This document shows positions 21,060 to 31,249 of a DNA stretch of 64,000 nt, piece after piece. A program made the translations under genes and the position numbers. Within the stretch, counting starts at the first letter, position 1. Each line of letters begins with the position of its first letter. The DNA comes from Isoetes taiwanensis (Eukaryota > Streptophyta > Lycopodiopsida > Isoetales > Isoetaceae), in assembly GCA_021234155.1 (NCBI GenBank), contig JAJEKV010000095.1, forward strand, positions 3,670,621 through 3,734,620. Direction: 5' to 3'. Below the pieces are notes generated by a model. It was not told where the DNA came from. It saw nothing but the letters and a program-made list of their open reading frames with translations, and did no database searches.

Positions 21060-21815
21060 GTGTCTTCCCTTCTTTAAGTTGCTAGAATCGCTATTGTTGA
21101 TTTTCGCTTTCCATCTTGGTTTAGCACTGGCGCTTGCAAGCTACTTTCCAAGATCTTCGTCGCTGACCCCGCCGCTAGAATCACCATTCCTGAGATCCTC
21201 AAAGATAAATGGTTCAAATTGGATTACTATCCGGCCAAACATAGTGATGAGGAACATTGCACCTCTCCTTGCAATGTTCCTCTCTTTGGAAGAGGTTGGG
21301 TGGACCGTATTACATCATCTTATTATAAAGTTGTTCAAATACTGTGTGGTTGTTTAACTATAGTCCGAGGACACTGTATTACATCAGATTATTATAAAGT
21401 TGTTCAAAATTTGTGACCGTTAACTATAGTTTCAATTCTTGACATGAACCCTAAAAAATTTGCTAAAGTCGAAACATCCCAAAGACCTGAATATAAACCT
21501 GGGTATACAAAGCCTTAAAGCTCTGTCTTTAATAATTGAGAGAATATTTTAGCAGTGTTGTATACTCTGAATGTGAAGGAGGAAAATGGAGAAAATTTTG
21601 GGGGAGAATGTGAGGAATTAGCGGCTATGCTAGAATAGGATTTGTTTAATAGAGGCACTCTAGTAGCGTTTATTTCTAGTTTGTTTTCCTTCTTTTTTCC
21701 TTTGTACTTCTTTGGGAACCTTTGTACTAGGCAAGGAGATGGCAACCAAACAAATGGGAAGGTGGCAAAAATATAATGATGTAGCAAAAGGTACCCTTAA
21801 GAACTCTTCTTGAAC
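21060..21815 (+). pseudogene. CIPK-like kinase C-lobe fragment with amplified 3' unit
   Basis: The fragment reads FPSWFSTGACKLLSKIF, VADPAARITIPEILKDKWF and a downstream tail with HSDEEHCTSPCNVPLFGRG. It is followed by the 3' unit found after every kinase piece in this window: TAACTATAGTTTCAATTCTT, CCCAAAGACCTGAATAT, TTTTGGGGGAGAATG and a closing TAGCAAAAGGTACCCTTAAG. The unit begins at a GGTACCTCCG junction, so the array expanded in blocks of about 0.75-0.85 kb bounded by AGCAAAAGGTACC. Here the WFKLDY region is in frame, unlike in the duplication copies. Confidence 0.75.
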
Positions 21816-21850
21816 TTTTTGACTAGACAACTTTTTAGGATGTGATATAT

Positions 21851-21900
21851 AATAGAATAGAATAGAATAGAATAGAATAGAATAGAATAGAATAGAATAG
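21851..21900. repeat. (AATAG)10 microsatellite, 3' tail of LINE A
   Basis: Ten perfect AATAG units lie exactly at the 3' end of the minus-strand LINE that starts at 21,905, so this is the element's tail rather than an independent microsatellite. Confidence 0.85.
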
Positions 21901-21904
21901 AAAT

Positions 21905-23955
21905 TAATGTCCCTTGTGCCCTCAGGCCCCTGGACTTGTGTAACGTGGGCGAGCTCCCTGAAAGGGCGCTAAGAGCACATCACGTTGATTTAATGTAGCC
22001 TTTTCCTATTATTACCAGCACCCCGCTTTACATCGGCTTCATGGCCGTGCGGTGATGCGTCGTTATCAATCAGCTTTTAATTGAACAATTTGTGTGGGGT
22101 TTATGAGCCGTTTCTTGTGCGGTTCATATTACAAGCCCTCTTTTTCTCGTGTACTTTCGATTGTCGTCGGCATTCCACGGATTGCGTCGCGCCATATCTC
22201 TCATTGATTCTGTCCTTGTCATCAGAGTGTGTACCGGTTGTCCCCATCTTATATTTCTGTATTTGTCTCTGATGTCTCCGTATATCGGGCACTCATTAAT
22301 CATGTGGTTCTCATCCTCCACTTCCCCAGTGTCGCAGATTCTGCATATGCGGCACTCATTTTCTATTCCCCACCACCTGTCCTTTTCAATTCTTAGATCA
22401 TGACTCCCCATCCCGAATCTAGCCAGGATGTCTCTTCTGGCCTTTCCTAGCAGGTCATCTCGGTACATCTGGTGTCCTATCTGTTCTTTTGGGTTGAAGA
22501 CTGTCATGAGCCAGAGTGTCTTGCGTCCTGTGTGTTTTTGCAGCCATGTTCTTGTAGCTATATCAGCCCATTCTTCATTCCACTGCCCTTCGTTTATTAG
22601 GTCACTCAGATTCAATCCCATTTCTCTGGTCCACCTTGCTACCTCCTTAAACCATCCACTGCTTATGAGAATGTGTGACTTTGCTGACTCGATGATTGCA
22701 ATACTTGATAGCTTCCCTTGTTGATCTCATGCATTGTCCTTTATTAGGTATCTGATGGTCCTCTCCCATGCTCTCACCTCCATTCGTTCCTGCCCGGTTT
22801 CGAGTATCATGATTGTTAGTGGTGTATTTGCCCGTACCTTAAATTCCTGTTTGTGCCATTGTATGAGGATTCCTTCCTGTTTGTCCCACTTTTTTTGTGC
22901 ATTAAACCCTGGCCCCAAGCTTCAGCCCCGTATAATTGCGTCGTGGCTACTACTGCACTGAATAAGTAACACTTGATGTCCCAGTCAATTATTCTACTTT
23001 TATTGCAGAAATTTTTCATATTGAAATAGCTCCCTATGGCTGATTGGAACCTCATCTCTGCGCCCTTAGCCCATTTCCCCGTGCCGTGTGCATCATACCC
23101 CAGATACCTGTATTCCCCTGATTCCTCTATTTCTGTCTCCATATACCTGAAGGGTCTATGCTTATTCTTATGCCCGAAGATGACTATCTTGGTTTTTGCT
23201 AAATTTACTGTTAGCCCTGTTTTTTCACAGAAGTTTTCCAGTATCTTTAGTAGTCTGTGCATCCCCTTATTCTTTGTGGCCATCATGCTCAGATCATTCA
23301 GTGTACAGCATAATAGCTACCTTAGTATCTCCTAGTGTAGGGGCGTATTCGTCCCCCTGCTGTTCTGCTATGTATCCCTGTAGTACATCTATGTATATCC
23401 CGAATAAAGTCGGGGATAAAGGGCATCCCCCTGTTTGGCCTTTGTATCCACGATCCTATTGCACGCCCTCCATGTTCCATCTTTGCATATACCCTATGGT
23501 ACAGTCTTGCAATTGATCCTACCATGTTTCTTGGAGCATGCATATCTATCAACTTTTGTAGGAGCTTCTCCCTCGGGACTGTGTCGAATGCTTTCCTAAA
23601 ATCTACAAAGCAAACAAATTATTTTCTTTTCCACGTGCTTTGTTACGCTCTATTAATATCTGAGAGGGTTACTAGATGGAGTGCGTGGTTGAGTGTTCGG
23701 TCGAAAGGCGCTTGTCCCCTGTGCCCTCAAATTTCCCTTACGCCCATTGTTTCAATTTCTTTGCCCGGGGCTTTTAGAACCATTTTGCGAAGATGGAACT
23801 CACCATTATTGTCCTATAGTTTCCGAGATCTTGTCTGCTTCCCCCCTTGTGTAGAGGTATGACCCTGTTGTATGTCCACCTGTCTGGGAGCCCGGTATAT
23901 ATTATGCCGTTGAAAATGTCTGTGACTTGTTTCCCTATTGCTGCTGAAATGATTT
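21905..23955 (-). mobile_element. LINE A: 5'-truncated L1-clade retrotransposon, decayed
   Basis: Reading leftward on the minus strand, the reverse transcriptase begins about 23,950 (NEQIISAAIGKQVTDIFNG, VIPLHKGG, NYRTIMVSSIFAK), continues with DFRKAFDT-type sequence (shifted), GGCPLSPTLFGIYIDVLQ near 23,420, and VNLAKTKIVIFGH near 23,190. The catalytic YADD is destroyed by a frameshift and stop at about 23,305. The C-terminal zinc-knuckle region (CRICRICDTGEVEDENHMI, then CPIY) lies near 22,320. Then come a short 3' UTR, a small hairpin (21,918-21,927) and the AATAG tail. The endonuclease is missing. Confidence 0.82.
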
Positions 23956-23999
23956 GTTCATTCTTAATAAAATAAATAATTGTTGGATGGACCGCACTA

Positions 24000-24790
24000 A
24001 AATGCTTCAGTTATTAAGTCGTTTCTGTGACTTGAAATTGGAAGAATGTGCAGGGTACTGCAAATATGTATTAAATTGGATGATATGGTACATAATTTAG
24101 TGCAAGGTAAAAATCTTTTTGTTTTCATCCCATCAATGGCTTGCATGGTACTTACCTTCCCTCTTATGATCTTGAAGTATTTTATAATCACGTCCATTAA
24201 GACTGATATCAGAAAGACCTTTCTCCACATCTTTCATGCAACTTTTCTCTGGCTGGTTGAGGGGACTTATCTCAGGCAAAAAGAATACTCATATAAACCA
24301 TCTTGTCAATTACTTTTAAAAAAGCGTGTAGAGTGCATATATGGACTCTTTTCAATGGGATTCTTCATCTCGTATTGGTTCAGTTTCAAGGGAGCACTCC
24401 AGAGTACTCTTTCCTTTTCCGTTCTTATCTACCCCTAGCTTACAAACAATATGAGAATGCATGAGTATCCTTGCCGGATCCATGCTTCATGTTGTATATG
24501 CACTTGGTTGTCTTCAAATCAGCACCCAAATACCATTTCACCTCATAATCTCCACAGCCAGAATCATTTAGCTTCTCTCCAACTCCATGAGTAGCAAGCA
24601 AAGTAGGAATAGGTGTCTGCAAAAGACCCATCGAAGAACACCATGATTTTCTTTAGGCACCTGAAAGATCCCTATCCAACAAGTGTGATCCTCTGACTGA
24701 ACAAAAAATTTGCCTTCATCACTATCAGACACTAGTGTCAAGGACACCCTTTCAAATTTCTCACCTTTGGGAGGGCAAGGATTAAGAAGG
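24000..24790 (-). other. Unrecognised coding-like minus-strand stretch
   Basis: On the minus strand 24,780-24,640 reads RVSLTLVSDSDEGKFFVQSE and CWIGIFQVPKENHGVLRW, and 24,631-24,440 reads THGVGEKLNDSGCGDYEVKW and KTTKCIYNMKHGSGKDTHAF in another frame. Around 24,230-24,140 there is SLNGRDYKILQDHKREG. These look like decayed exons of a protein gene, perhaps related to the MATH-USP fragment to the right, but I cannot name them. Confidence 0.3.
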
Positions 24791-25429
24791 CTGTGAATTT
24801 ACTGGCAGAAAAGAGAATGATGGATGATAAGTTGGATTTGTTCAAGTCGACAGTTGTTGATTTCACTAAGTCATTTATAGTAATGTGGGGAGAATGTAAT
24901 GTTACTCATCACATCCATATACTTCAAGCCCATGGTCTATGGTTTGCAAAGGAATATAGGTGTTTGAGGATATAGAATATGCAGGGAATAGAAAAGTCAC
25001 ATAAATAAGCTAAGAATGCTTCTTTTAGGTTCACCCAACAATGAAGAGAGTGCAGTAACTTATTGCAACAAATGTGCCCATGATTTTATAGAAGGATTAT
25101 GTGTAGGCTAGAAAAGTATAGGGCAAAATATACCATGACATTGGCTAAGGTGCTTAGGAAGAAGGCTAAGCAGGATAAAAAGATGCATGCATAGTGCAAC
25201 TCAAGGTAGCTGAGAACTTAAAATGGTGGAGATCGACCAGGATCAGACAAGGAAAAAGATATGTACCTGCAATGTAACTTTTGATGTCACGTAATAAATT
25301 AATGATTTGTATACAATCTGTACAATTTGTTGTTTAGATGACTTTAGATATTAATAATAGTTTATTGTGGCCAGGGTGCAAAAAATAGGCCCTCCCATGA
25401 ATTGTAGAAGGGCCAAATTCGCCCTTCAT

Positions 25430-26080
25430 AATATTGCTTACCTTTATGATATAATGTTTGTATCAAAGAATTCATATAACACGTCACAATTTGGTTTTTC
25501 AAGCCCACAAAACCTGGCTTTTTATTTTTAGAATCATAAGCCCAGTATTCCGTTACTTTCTGGACACTCACAACGGCTTCAATTATGAGTATGTCATGTA
25601 CAAGATAACCTCTTGAATCTTACAGGTCATGAAATGACCTACAAAAAATGAAGTGAAACCCCAGTCACTCTTTCTAACACTAAACTGATGCTGGGTATCT
25701 GCAAAATACACAAAGCTTCAGTTTTTTTCTGAACTAAAGAAACCGATTCAAGATTAATAATATTTTGATTCAATTTCTTTAGTTCAACAAATGAACTGAA
25801 GCTTTCTGTACTTTGCGGAGTACTTTGCAAATATTCGCATCAGTTTACACTGAATAACATTATGAGGCTCTAAAATATCACACCATACATTTCTTGACAT
25901 TTGCTTTTGCATCATATTGGCTGACAACGGCTAAATTAATATGTGCAAATCTAGTCCAGCCACAGGGCAGTGACTTTGGGTCAGCACCATCAAGATATAT
26001 TGTCAAGTGGTCAACATCCTCATGCTCAACCAATTCCAATTGGGGATACGTGCATTTGTGACTGTACAAACTGCACATTG
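25430..26080 (-). pseudogene. MATH-USP ubiquitin protease fragment (UBP12/13 or USP7 type)
   Basis: These enzymes remove ubiquitin and pair an N-terminal MATH domain with a USP catalytic domain. On the minus strand the MATH end appears first (26,048-25,885: DHLTIYLDGADPKSLPCGW, TRFAHINLAVVSQYDAK). About 300 bp later comes IIEAVVSVQKVTEYWAYDSK and the Cys box GLKNQIVTCYMNSLIQTLYH (about 25,600-25,430). The order and linker match UBP12/13. The catalytic Cys remains, but the usual GAT before it is changed to IVT. Nothing of the His box or ubiquitin-like domains is found, so this is a fragment. It sits directly beside a LINE ORF1 fragment. Confidence 0.78.
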
Positions 26081-26116
26081 CCCTCTTTCACAAGAATGTC
26101 CATTCCAGATTGTGCT

Positions 26117-26640
26117 TTACATAATTTTATTTGTGGTAAATGTCTGGCATCTGAGGCAATTTTTGACAATAGACATGTTTAAGCAAGAAGGAAATTGCAT
26201 CAGGGCCCCAACTCGCCGGGCTATGGCAATACTAGGTTGCGGAATGTGCATGATATTAGTGAAAAAATTTGCAGCTTGTTCAACATCTGAGCAAGAGTCT
26301 ATTTCAGGTAGCCCCATTATGCGCAGATTGAGGCCTCTGTCTTGCTCGGGATCAGCTATCGGTGATGGGACCTGCTCCCCCTGCTTGTAAAAATCTATGT
26401 CTAAACCTAGAGTTATATGTACATCAGTCATTATGGTATTCTTGCATGAGGCTGGAGCTGTCTGAGTCCTGGCATCTGTGCTCATATCCGGCCCTAGATC
26501 AGCTCTGTGCACTCTGGCCTGTCTAGTTCTAGATCAGTTTGTATACTGAACTGCGGCCTGGTAGAGGGTGTCAGCTCTATAGGGCAATTCGGCAGGGTCT
26601 TGGAAGAAAGTATAATCAGTATTTGAAGGAATTGCTAAGC
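26117..26640 (-). pseudogene. LINE ORF1p-like fragment
   Basis: The minus-strand ORF 26,512-26,117 has LNLRIMGLPEIDSCSDVEQA, FFTNIMHIPQPSIAIARRVG: the RRM-like core of an L1-type ORF1 protein that binds the element RNA. It ends with KNCLRCQTF before a stop. It is not followed by an endonuclease; instead the next minus-strand sequence is the MATH domain. Confidence 0.6.
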
Positions 26641-26649
26641 TTCTATCAT

Positions 26650-28000
26650 AATAGCAGGGGCAAACATTGTCTGTTCCAAGGCAGGAGATAGCGTATCATG
26701 TTCTGATGCCGGGAGATGTGGAACAATTTATCTCTAATTTCAAGGAACTGCTTTAGAAGATCCCCACCGGGTGTGCTAGGATTCTTACACCCAGCCCGTC
26801 TGATCATGGCGTAGAACCTTCCAAGCGAGCCTGCCACTTGCTAAGCTGGGTTACATAACCTTCCTGGGCCTAAAGGAACCCTGGTTCAAATCTAATATGG
26901 CAGGCTGGTTTTTGCCGTAGACAAGGGCAGCTAGTGAGTTGATAACAGCAAATACCCCAACAATCCAAAATAATAACACAATCCAAACCCGATTCTGGCA
27001 GAGGCGCCAAATCAAACCGGTTTAGGATGGAAAAACGAACTGGGCTGAAGACTCTTGCTGAATCTGCAGGTTGCTATAAAGCGGGCGAATTCATGAATCG
27101 CTTGAGGCCGATCCATTGCCCTTGAGCTGTTGCTGATGTCGCCATGATGTGCTGCTTCTATGGCTGGATGTGCTGCTTCTATGGCTTGGTGCTATCACCT
27201 GAACAAGGCCTCACATGAGCTAGCGCAGGCCTAGGCCCTTGGGCGCCTAGGTGCTTAGGCAGTGCTTAGAGTGGCGTGCAAAGGCAATGAATGATAAGGA
27301 TAATCACATTTTTTATAGGAATTGAAAATTGTAGGACCCCTTTTGGTTTTGCCTTCCTATCATGTACTGGGTATATACTGATTTGAATAGTGGATGTATT
27401 CCCTTTAGAGTCTTAGGAACCAGCAACTAAGCTACTTCATTATGTACTTGCTTGGAATTGAATCTTGATGCATTATATTGGCATATAAAAAGATTCTTAC
27501 TCTATTTATTAACAAGACTTTGCACTATTGGAAGATCACAAAATGTTGTAGTTGGTGAAAAAACAGACTTACCTTTCTAAAAAAACACTGTATAATATCC
27601 TTCAGAATAGCAGAGCTTCATTGGTGGTATGAAATATCAAGTTGTCTCTTTAGTCCATAAAGCATTTCTTACAAAAAGTCATCAATAGAACAAACGATAC
27701 AAAAGGAATAAAAACACTAACAAATGATACAAAAGGCATAAAAACACTAAGGAAGAAGATATGCTAATCTTTGGCGGCCTTGGACATGCAAAAACACCTC
27801 AAAATGTTCTCTAGAAGATGGGCGCCTTTATGAAACATGGAAAAACACCTCAAAAGGTCCTCCAGAAGATGGTTGCCTTCATGGAAAAGGAGCACATAAG
27901 AAGGATGACGAGGAGGTTGCATGCGTGATGGGGAAGTGGCATGCTCATAATGAAAGTTTTATGCGTAGTTAGTGGGCCAATAGAGCATGCCAAATTAAAT
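26650..28000. other. No gene recognised
   Basis: A duplicated phrase AAAAACACCTCAAAA with AGAAGATGG occurs at about 27,790 and 27,841, and ACAAATGATACAAAAGGCAT-AAAAACACTAA is repeated near 27,700-27,740. A TGGCGCC phrase at 27,002-27,008 resembles an LTR primer-binding site but lacks support (see rejected). Confidence 0.4.
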
Positions 28001-28042
28001 CCGCCTTAACATGACTATTTCAAAATTCAAAATAAAGTTGCC

Positions 28043-28144
28043 TCGTGGACCATTCACGTGGTTGTTGAGATTCAAAATTTAAATTTCCGCCCTCAACTCA
28101 ACATTGTCGTGTGGACCATTCACGTGGTTGTTGAGATTCAAAAT
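28043..28144. repeat. 36-bp direct repeat, period 66 bp
   Basis: GTGGACCATTCACGTGGTTG followed by TTGAGATTCAAAAT occurs at about 28,045-28,078 and about 28,111-28,144, each beside AACTCAA-AT. It contains the CACGTG core. Confidence 0.75.
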
Positions 28145-28534
28145 TCAAATTCAAATTTCTCCCCCACAACTCAATATCGCCAAGCACTTGCTATCCTTTC
28201 CATATTCCGAGTGTCTCGCTACCCGTCATTGCCGTCTCGACTATTCCCTTTGCGCTAGCGTAATGTGCTGCAACTTTCGACAACTCATCCTTACTCCCTT
28301 CAGACAATACCTGTAAAGCAGCTGCTACCCTTGCCTTTCTAGATGCACTAGATATCTTCTTACAAAGCCAATCGCTAAATCTTTGATATGAAACTTTTGT
28401 AACCGAATCAGATGATTTTCAAGCACTATTATTTGCCTGAGGCTGAGGAACTACATTAGGACTGGAATCTGTACTTGGTGTATGCAAATTCCCATTAGCC
28501 GACGTGGGTAGGGTATGCTACAGAATAGCCCCAA

Positions 28535-28850
28535 ATGGATGATAGAAAAGAGAACTTTGAGACTATCCAAATGACTTGTTGGGAGCCTGTCCCTGTGAGG
28601 AACCAGGTGTACCCATCTAATTATGTCAATTGTTGGAAGAAGAGATGGAGGCCAATGACTGCTAGTGACCGCATTAAGGTAAGACTATCGACTATGCTTG
28701 GGTTCCTTCCGATAAGAAGAAGCTACTCAATACTGTCAAGATTCTAGTGGTGATTGTTGAAGCATATACAAAAATAATGAAATTGTGCTTATATGTGCGA
28801 AAGAATGTCTTTGTAGTACATGCTAGATATTTATGAAACCTTAGTATTTA
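28535..28850 (+). pseudogene. Unrecognised protein fragment with one frameshift
   Basis: The plus strand reads NQVYPSNYVNCWKKRWRPMT ASDRIK to about 28,678. After a shift it continues in a second frame with IDYAWVPSDKKKLLNTVKIL, VIVEAYTKIM and LYVRKNVFVVHARYL to about 28,850. Both halves look coding and lie end to end, so this is probably an exon of a real gene or transposon with one indel. No family is recognised. Confidence 0.35.
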
Positions 28851-29569
28851 GAAGGCATGGATATGCAATCCTTATCGATAAAGCAAGACAAAAACAACTG
28901 CTCAAAGCCCATTAAATCTTAAAAAACCTGCTGACAGTCTGAATCTGCTATAACATACTCTTAAAACGACAATTCAGAAAAAAAATACGACCACAGTTCG
29001 AATCCCACAGTATTTCCAGAGCAAATAGAGATCGCTGTCAACGGTTTTCTGATGGAATATAAAAAACGCAGATCGTCCACAAAACACAGGGATCACAATT
29101 CGATTTTACCATATTTATAAGAAAAATTGAGTTTTTCTTGTTTAAAAGCATCAGAGCTCTGTTTAATCTTTCGTGCTTTTTCCTTTGGTGCTAAAACTGA
29201 AAACTAAGTCTTGGGTTTTGCTTGTTCAAAAGCATCAAAGCTTTTCTTAGTTTTTTCATCAAACCAGATCCTTCTGCTCATACCCTTCAGAACCAACTTC
29301 AAGAAAACAATAGAACAACCGGCCTCTTAGTTCTACCTCTACCTTTTGAGGCATGGTTACACCGACTGTTTTGAGGTTGCGAGCTTTTGAGGCATGGTAA
29401 TAGCTAGGTACAACCTAGAAATAAAGCTTCCATATAAGATGCATGAACATAGCATGCTAAAACCAAAAGAAAGTGAAATAATTTCTTATAGCATGCAATC
29501 TCTAAAAGTAGAGCTATAAAATCTTTCATTCAGCTTATGTTTGAATGTCTTATGTACTAGAGAATCTAC

Positions 29570-29705
29570 GCCCCGAGGGTATTCCGCCGAGGAATTTCCG
29601 AGGCGGCACCGCTAGCTGAGGCGACGCACGAGCGGCGGAGCCGCGAGTGCTGTGCCAAGGCTGGCGGCTCCGCCGAGGAATATTCTGAGGGGAATATTCG
29701 AGGAA
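29570..29705. repeat. GC-rich island with nested direct and inverted repeats
   Basis: CCGCCGAGGAAT occurs at about 29,583 and 29,668. GGCGGAGCCGC (about 29,634) is answered by GCGGCTCCGCC (about 29,660) as an inverted repeat. The island stands out in AT-rich surroundings. The minus-strand ORF 29,756-29,550 through it has no recognisable content. Flanks at 28,850-29,560 and 29,760-30,200 show no gene. Confidence 0.55.
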
Positions 29706-30208
29706 AGTAGATTCCCTTACGTTCACCTGGACCAATTTTATTTTCCCCTGCTTCATTCCGGCAAGCCGATCCTCGCCGGTGTAGTGGCGCTGCTTCTTTT
29801 GATTGGTTCCGGTGAGGCGCCGAGATAGGTAGATAGGATTTTGTTAAAAAAATTTCAAGTTCTTCAAGTTTCTTGAAACTTGTTGGAGTTTTTTAAAGTA
29901 GAGGATTTCCAGTAGCTTCTGGCGACTTTTTTCTCAGTTATATTTTGTTTGGTGAGGACATGCTTCAAGAATTTGTTTATTTTGTTGTTTTCTTTTAAAT
30001 CTAACTTGTTATTTATGTTCTTTGTTAGGTTTTTGGTTCTGGCATGTCATTAGACCTCTTGGCAAGAATACTATTTTCTTTATAGTCCATATTTACATGC
30101 AGTTACGTTTTCTTGATTCTGGCAGCTCGAGTTCTTCTGGCAGGTAAATTTTCGTCTTTACATTTATTATCCTGGACGCAAAAGTTGTTCCTTTTTGAGC
30201 AGTCACTG

Positions 30209-30709
30209 CAGTGTGGGAAATCCAACTTATTTATTGTATTTCTTATGACACGCTTTTTAAAATTGAATGTGTCAATTGACACACTTCCAATTTTTTTGTG
30301 TCTCATTTGACGCGTTGTGAACACCATTGACACACTTTTTTTATGTTATCAAATGAAGAAAATAATTTGAAATTCTACAACAAAAAGATTACAATATGAA
30401 TTTTGCTATGAAAGATGAGTTTATATAAATATAAGGAAAATGAAAATTTCTATTTGAATATTAATTCTTCTTGCAATACATTAAGCCTTGTACAGACAAC
30501 TCTTGTGTATTTGGGGCTCTATTGTTTTTTTTTGACACACCTAATATTCTTAAGTGTGTCAAATGACACATTTAAAATTTTTTAAAGTCTCTTTTGACGC
30601 ATTTTATCAAACTATAAATTCTCTTTTGACACATTTTCTCTACGGAAGATGTCTCTTTAACACATTTTTTTGCTTTTGACACCCTCTGGGGTGTCAAATT
30701 CCCACACTG
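30209..30709. mobile_element. 501-bp MITE with CAGTGTGGGAAAT ends
   Basis: Terminal inverted repeats CAGTGTGGGAAAT (30,209-30,221) and ATTCCCACACTG (30,698-30,709) enclose an AT-rich interior with about ten copies of TTGACAC/GTGTCAA. They include perfect palindromes: TGTGTCAATTGACACA (30,268-30,283), TGTGTCA-AA-TGACACA (30,555-30,570), and a 10-bp stem TTTGACACCC-TCTG-GGGTGTCAAA at 30,675-30,698 abutting the right terminus. CAGTG ends suggest hAT relationship. Flanks GTCACTG and GTCAGGC are a weak match to a target duplication. It encodes nothing. Confidence 0.75.
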
Positions 30710-30819
30710 GTCAGGCACTGCTTTACTTGCTGGAAGTCTCTTACTTGTTCCTTTTAGAATTTCAAAGAGCAAAATCAGAAGTATTTGGGGAAAAAATAGA
30801 ACAATTACCAAGACCTTAC

Positions 30820-31210
30820 AGGATGGTTCCAGTTGTATTATACGAACCACTACCAGCACGAGCAAAATTCACTCCAAATTCAAGGTTCTGAGGGTGTGAT
30901 CTAAAGGGTGGAATCAGGGAAAGCCCCAAATGCAGGGCTAAAAGGACAGAAATTCGCAATACATCAGCATTATACTAAGAATGGCGGAAATGTGCAAAGG
31001 TTAGATCTTACCAATATAGTCAGTGATGAGAAATCCATCAGAAAATCGTCCAGTAGCGACTTGGCCTAGAAAATTGATTCCGTAAGGATGAAAATTTGCC
31101 CTGGCGGAGGCATAGGCAAGAATATTGTTGTTTCTGGCATCAACAAAGGATGCGCCAAAGATGAACCAAATTACAATTTCAGTTGTAATTTGGAATTTTG
31201 GATCAACCAT
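30820..31210 (-). pseudogene. GDSL esterase/lipase 5' fragment
   Basis: GDSL lipases are secreted plant hydrolases. The minus-strand exon 31,210-31,012 reads IWFIFGASFVDARNNNI, then ANFHPYGINFLGQVATGRF, SDGFLITDYIG and a GTAAGATC donor, matching the usual first exon. Block I is GAS rather than GDS, so Asp is lost but the Ser is kept. About 120 bp on, EFGVNFARAGSGSYNTTG (about 30,880-30,828) matches the next conserved block but is out of phase and soon hits a stop. The N-terminus lacks a clear signal peptide. The TTGACAC MITE ends about 110 bp beyond. Confidence 0.75.
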
Positions 31211-31249
31211 GAAACTGTTGTGTGTTTGGGAAATTGCTGAAACTATGAA

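Noticed and set aside
21851-21900. Reading the AATAG, TTTAA, ATA and ATAG tracts as ordinary microsatellites or CRISPR-like arrays
   Set aside because: Each lies exactly at a LINE 3' end, and there are no spacers.
26987-27008. TGGCGCCTCTGCCAG on the minus strand resembles a tRNA-Asp primer-binding site of an LTR element
   Set aside because: No LTR, gag or pol sequence adjoins it, and the match to the usual primer site weakens after TGGCGCC.
28985-29010. GTTCGAATCCC resembles a tRNA B box
   Set aside because: No A box or pairing arms could be found within 90 bp on either strand, so no cloverleaf is supported.
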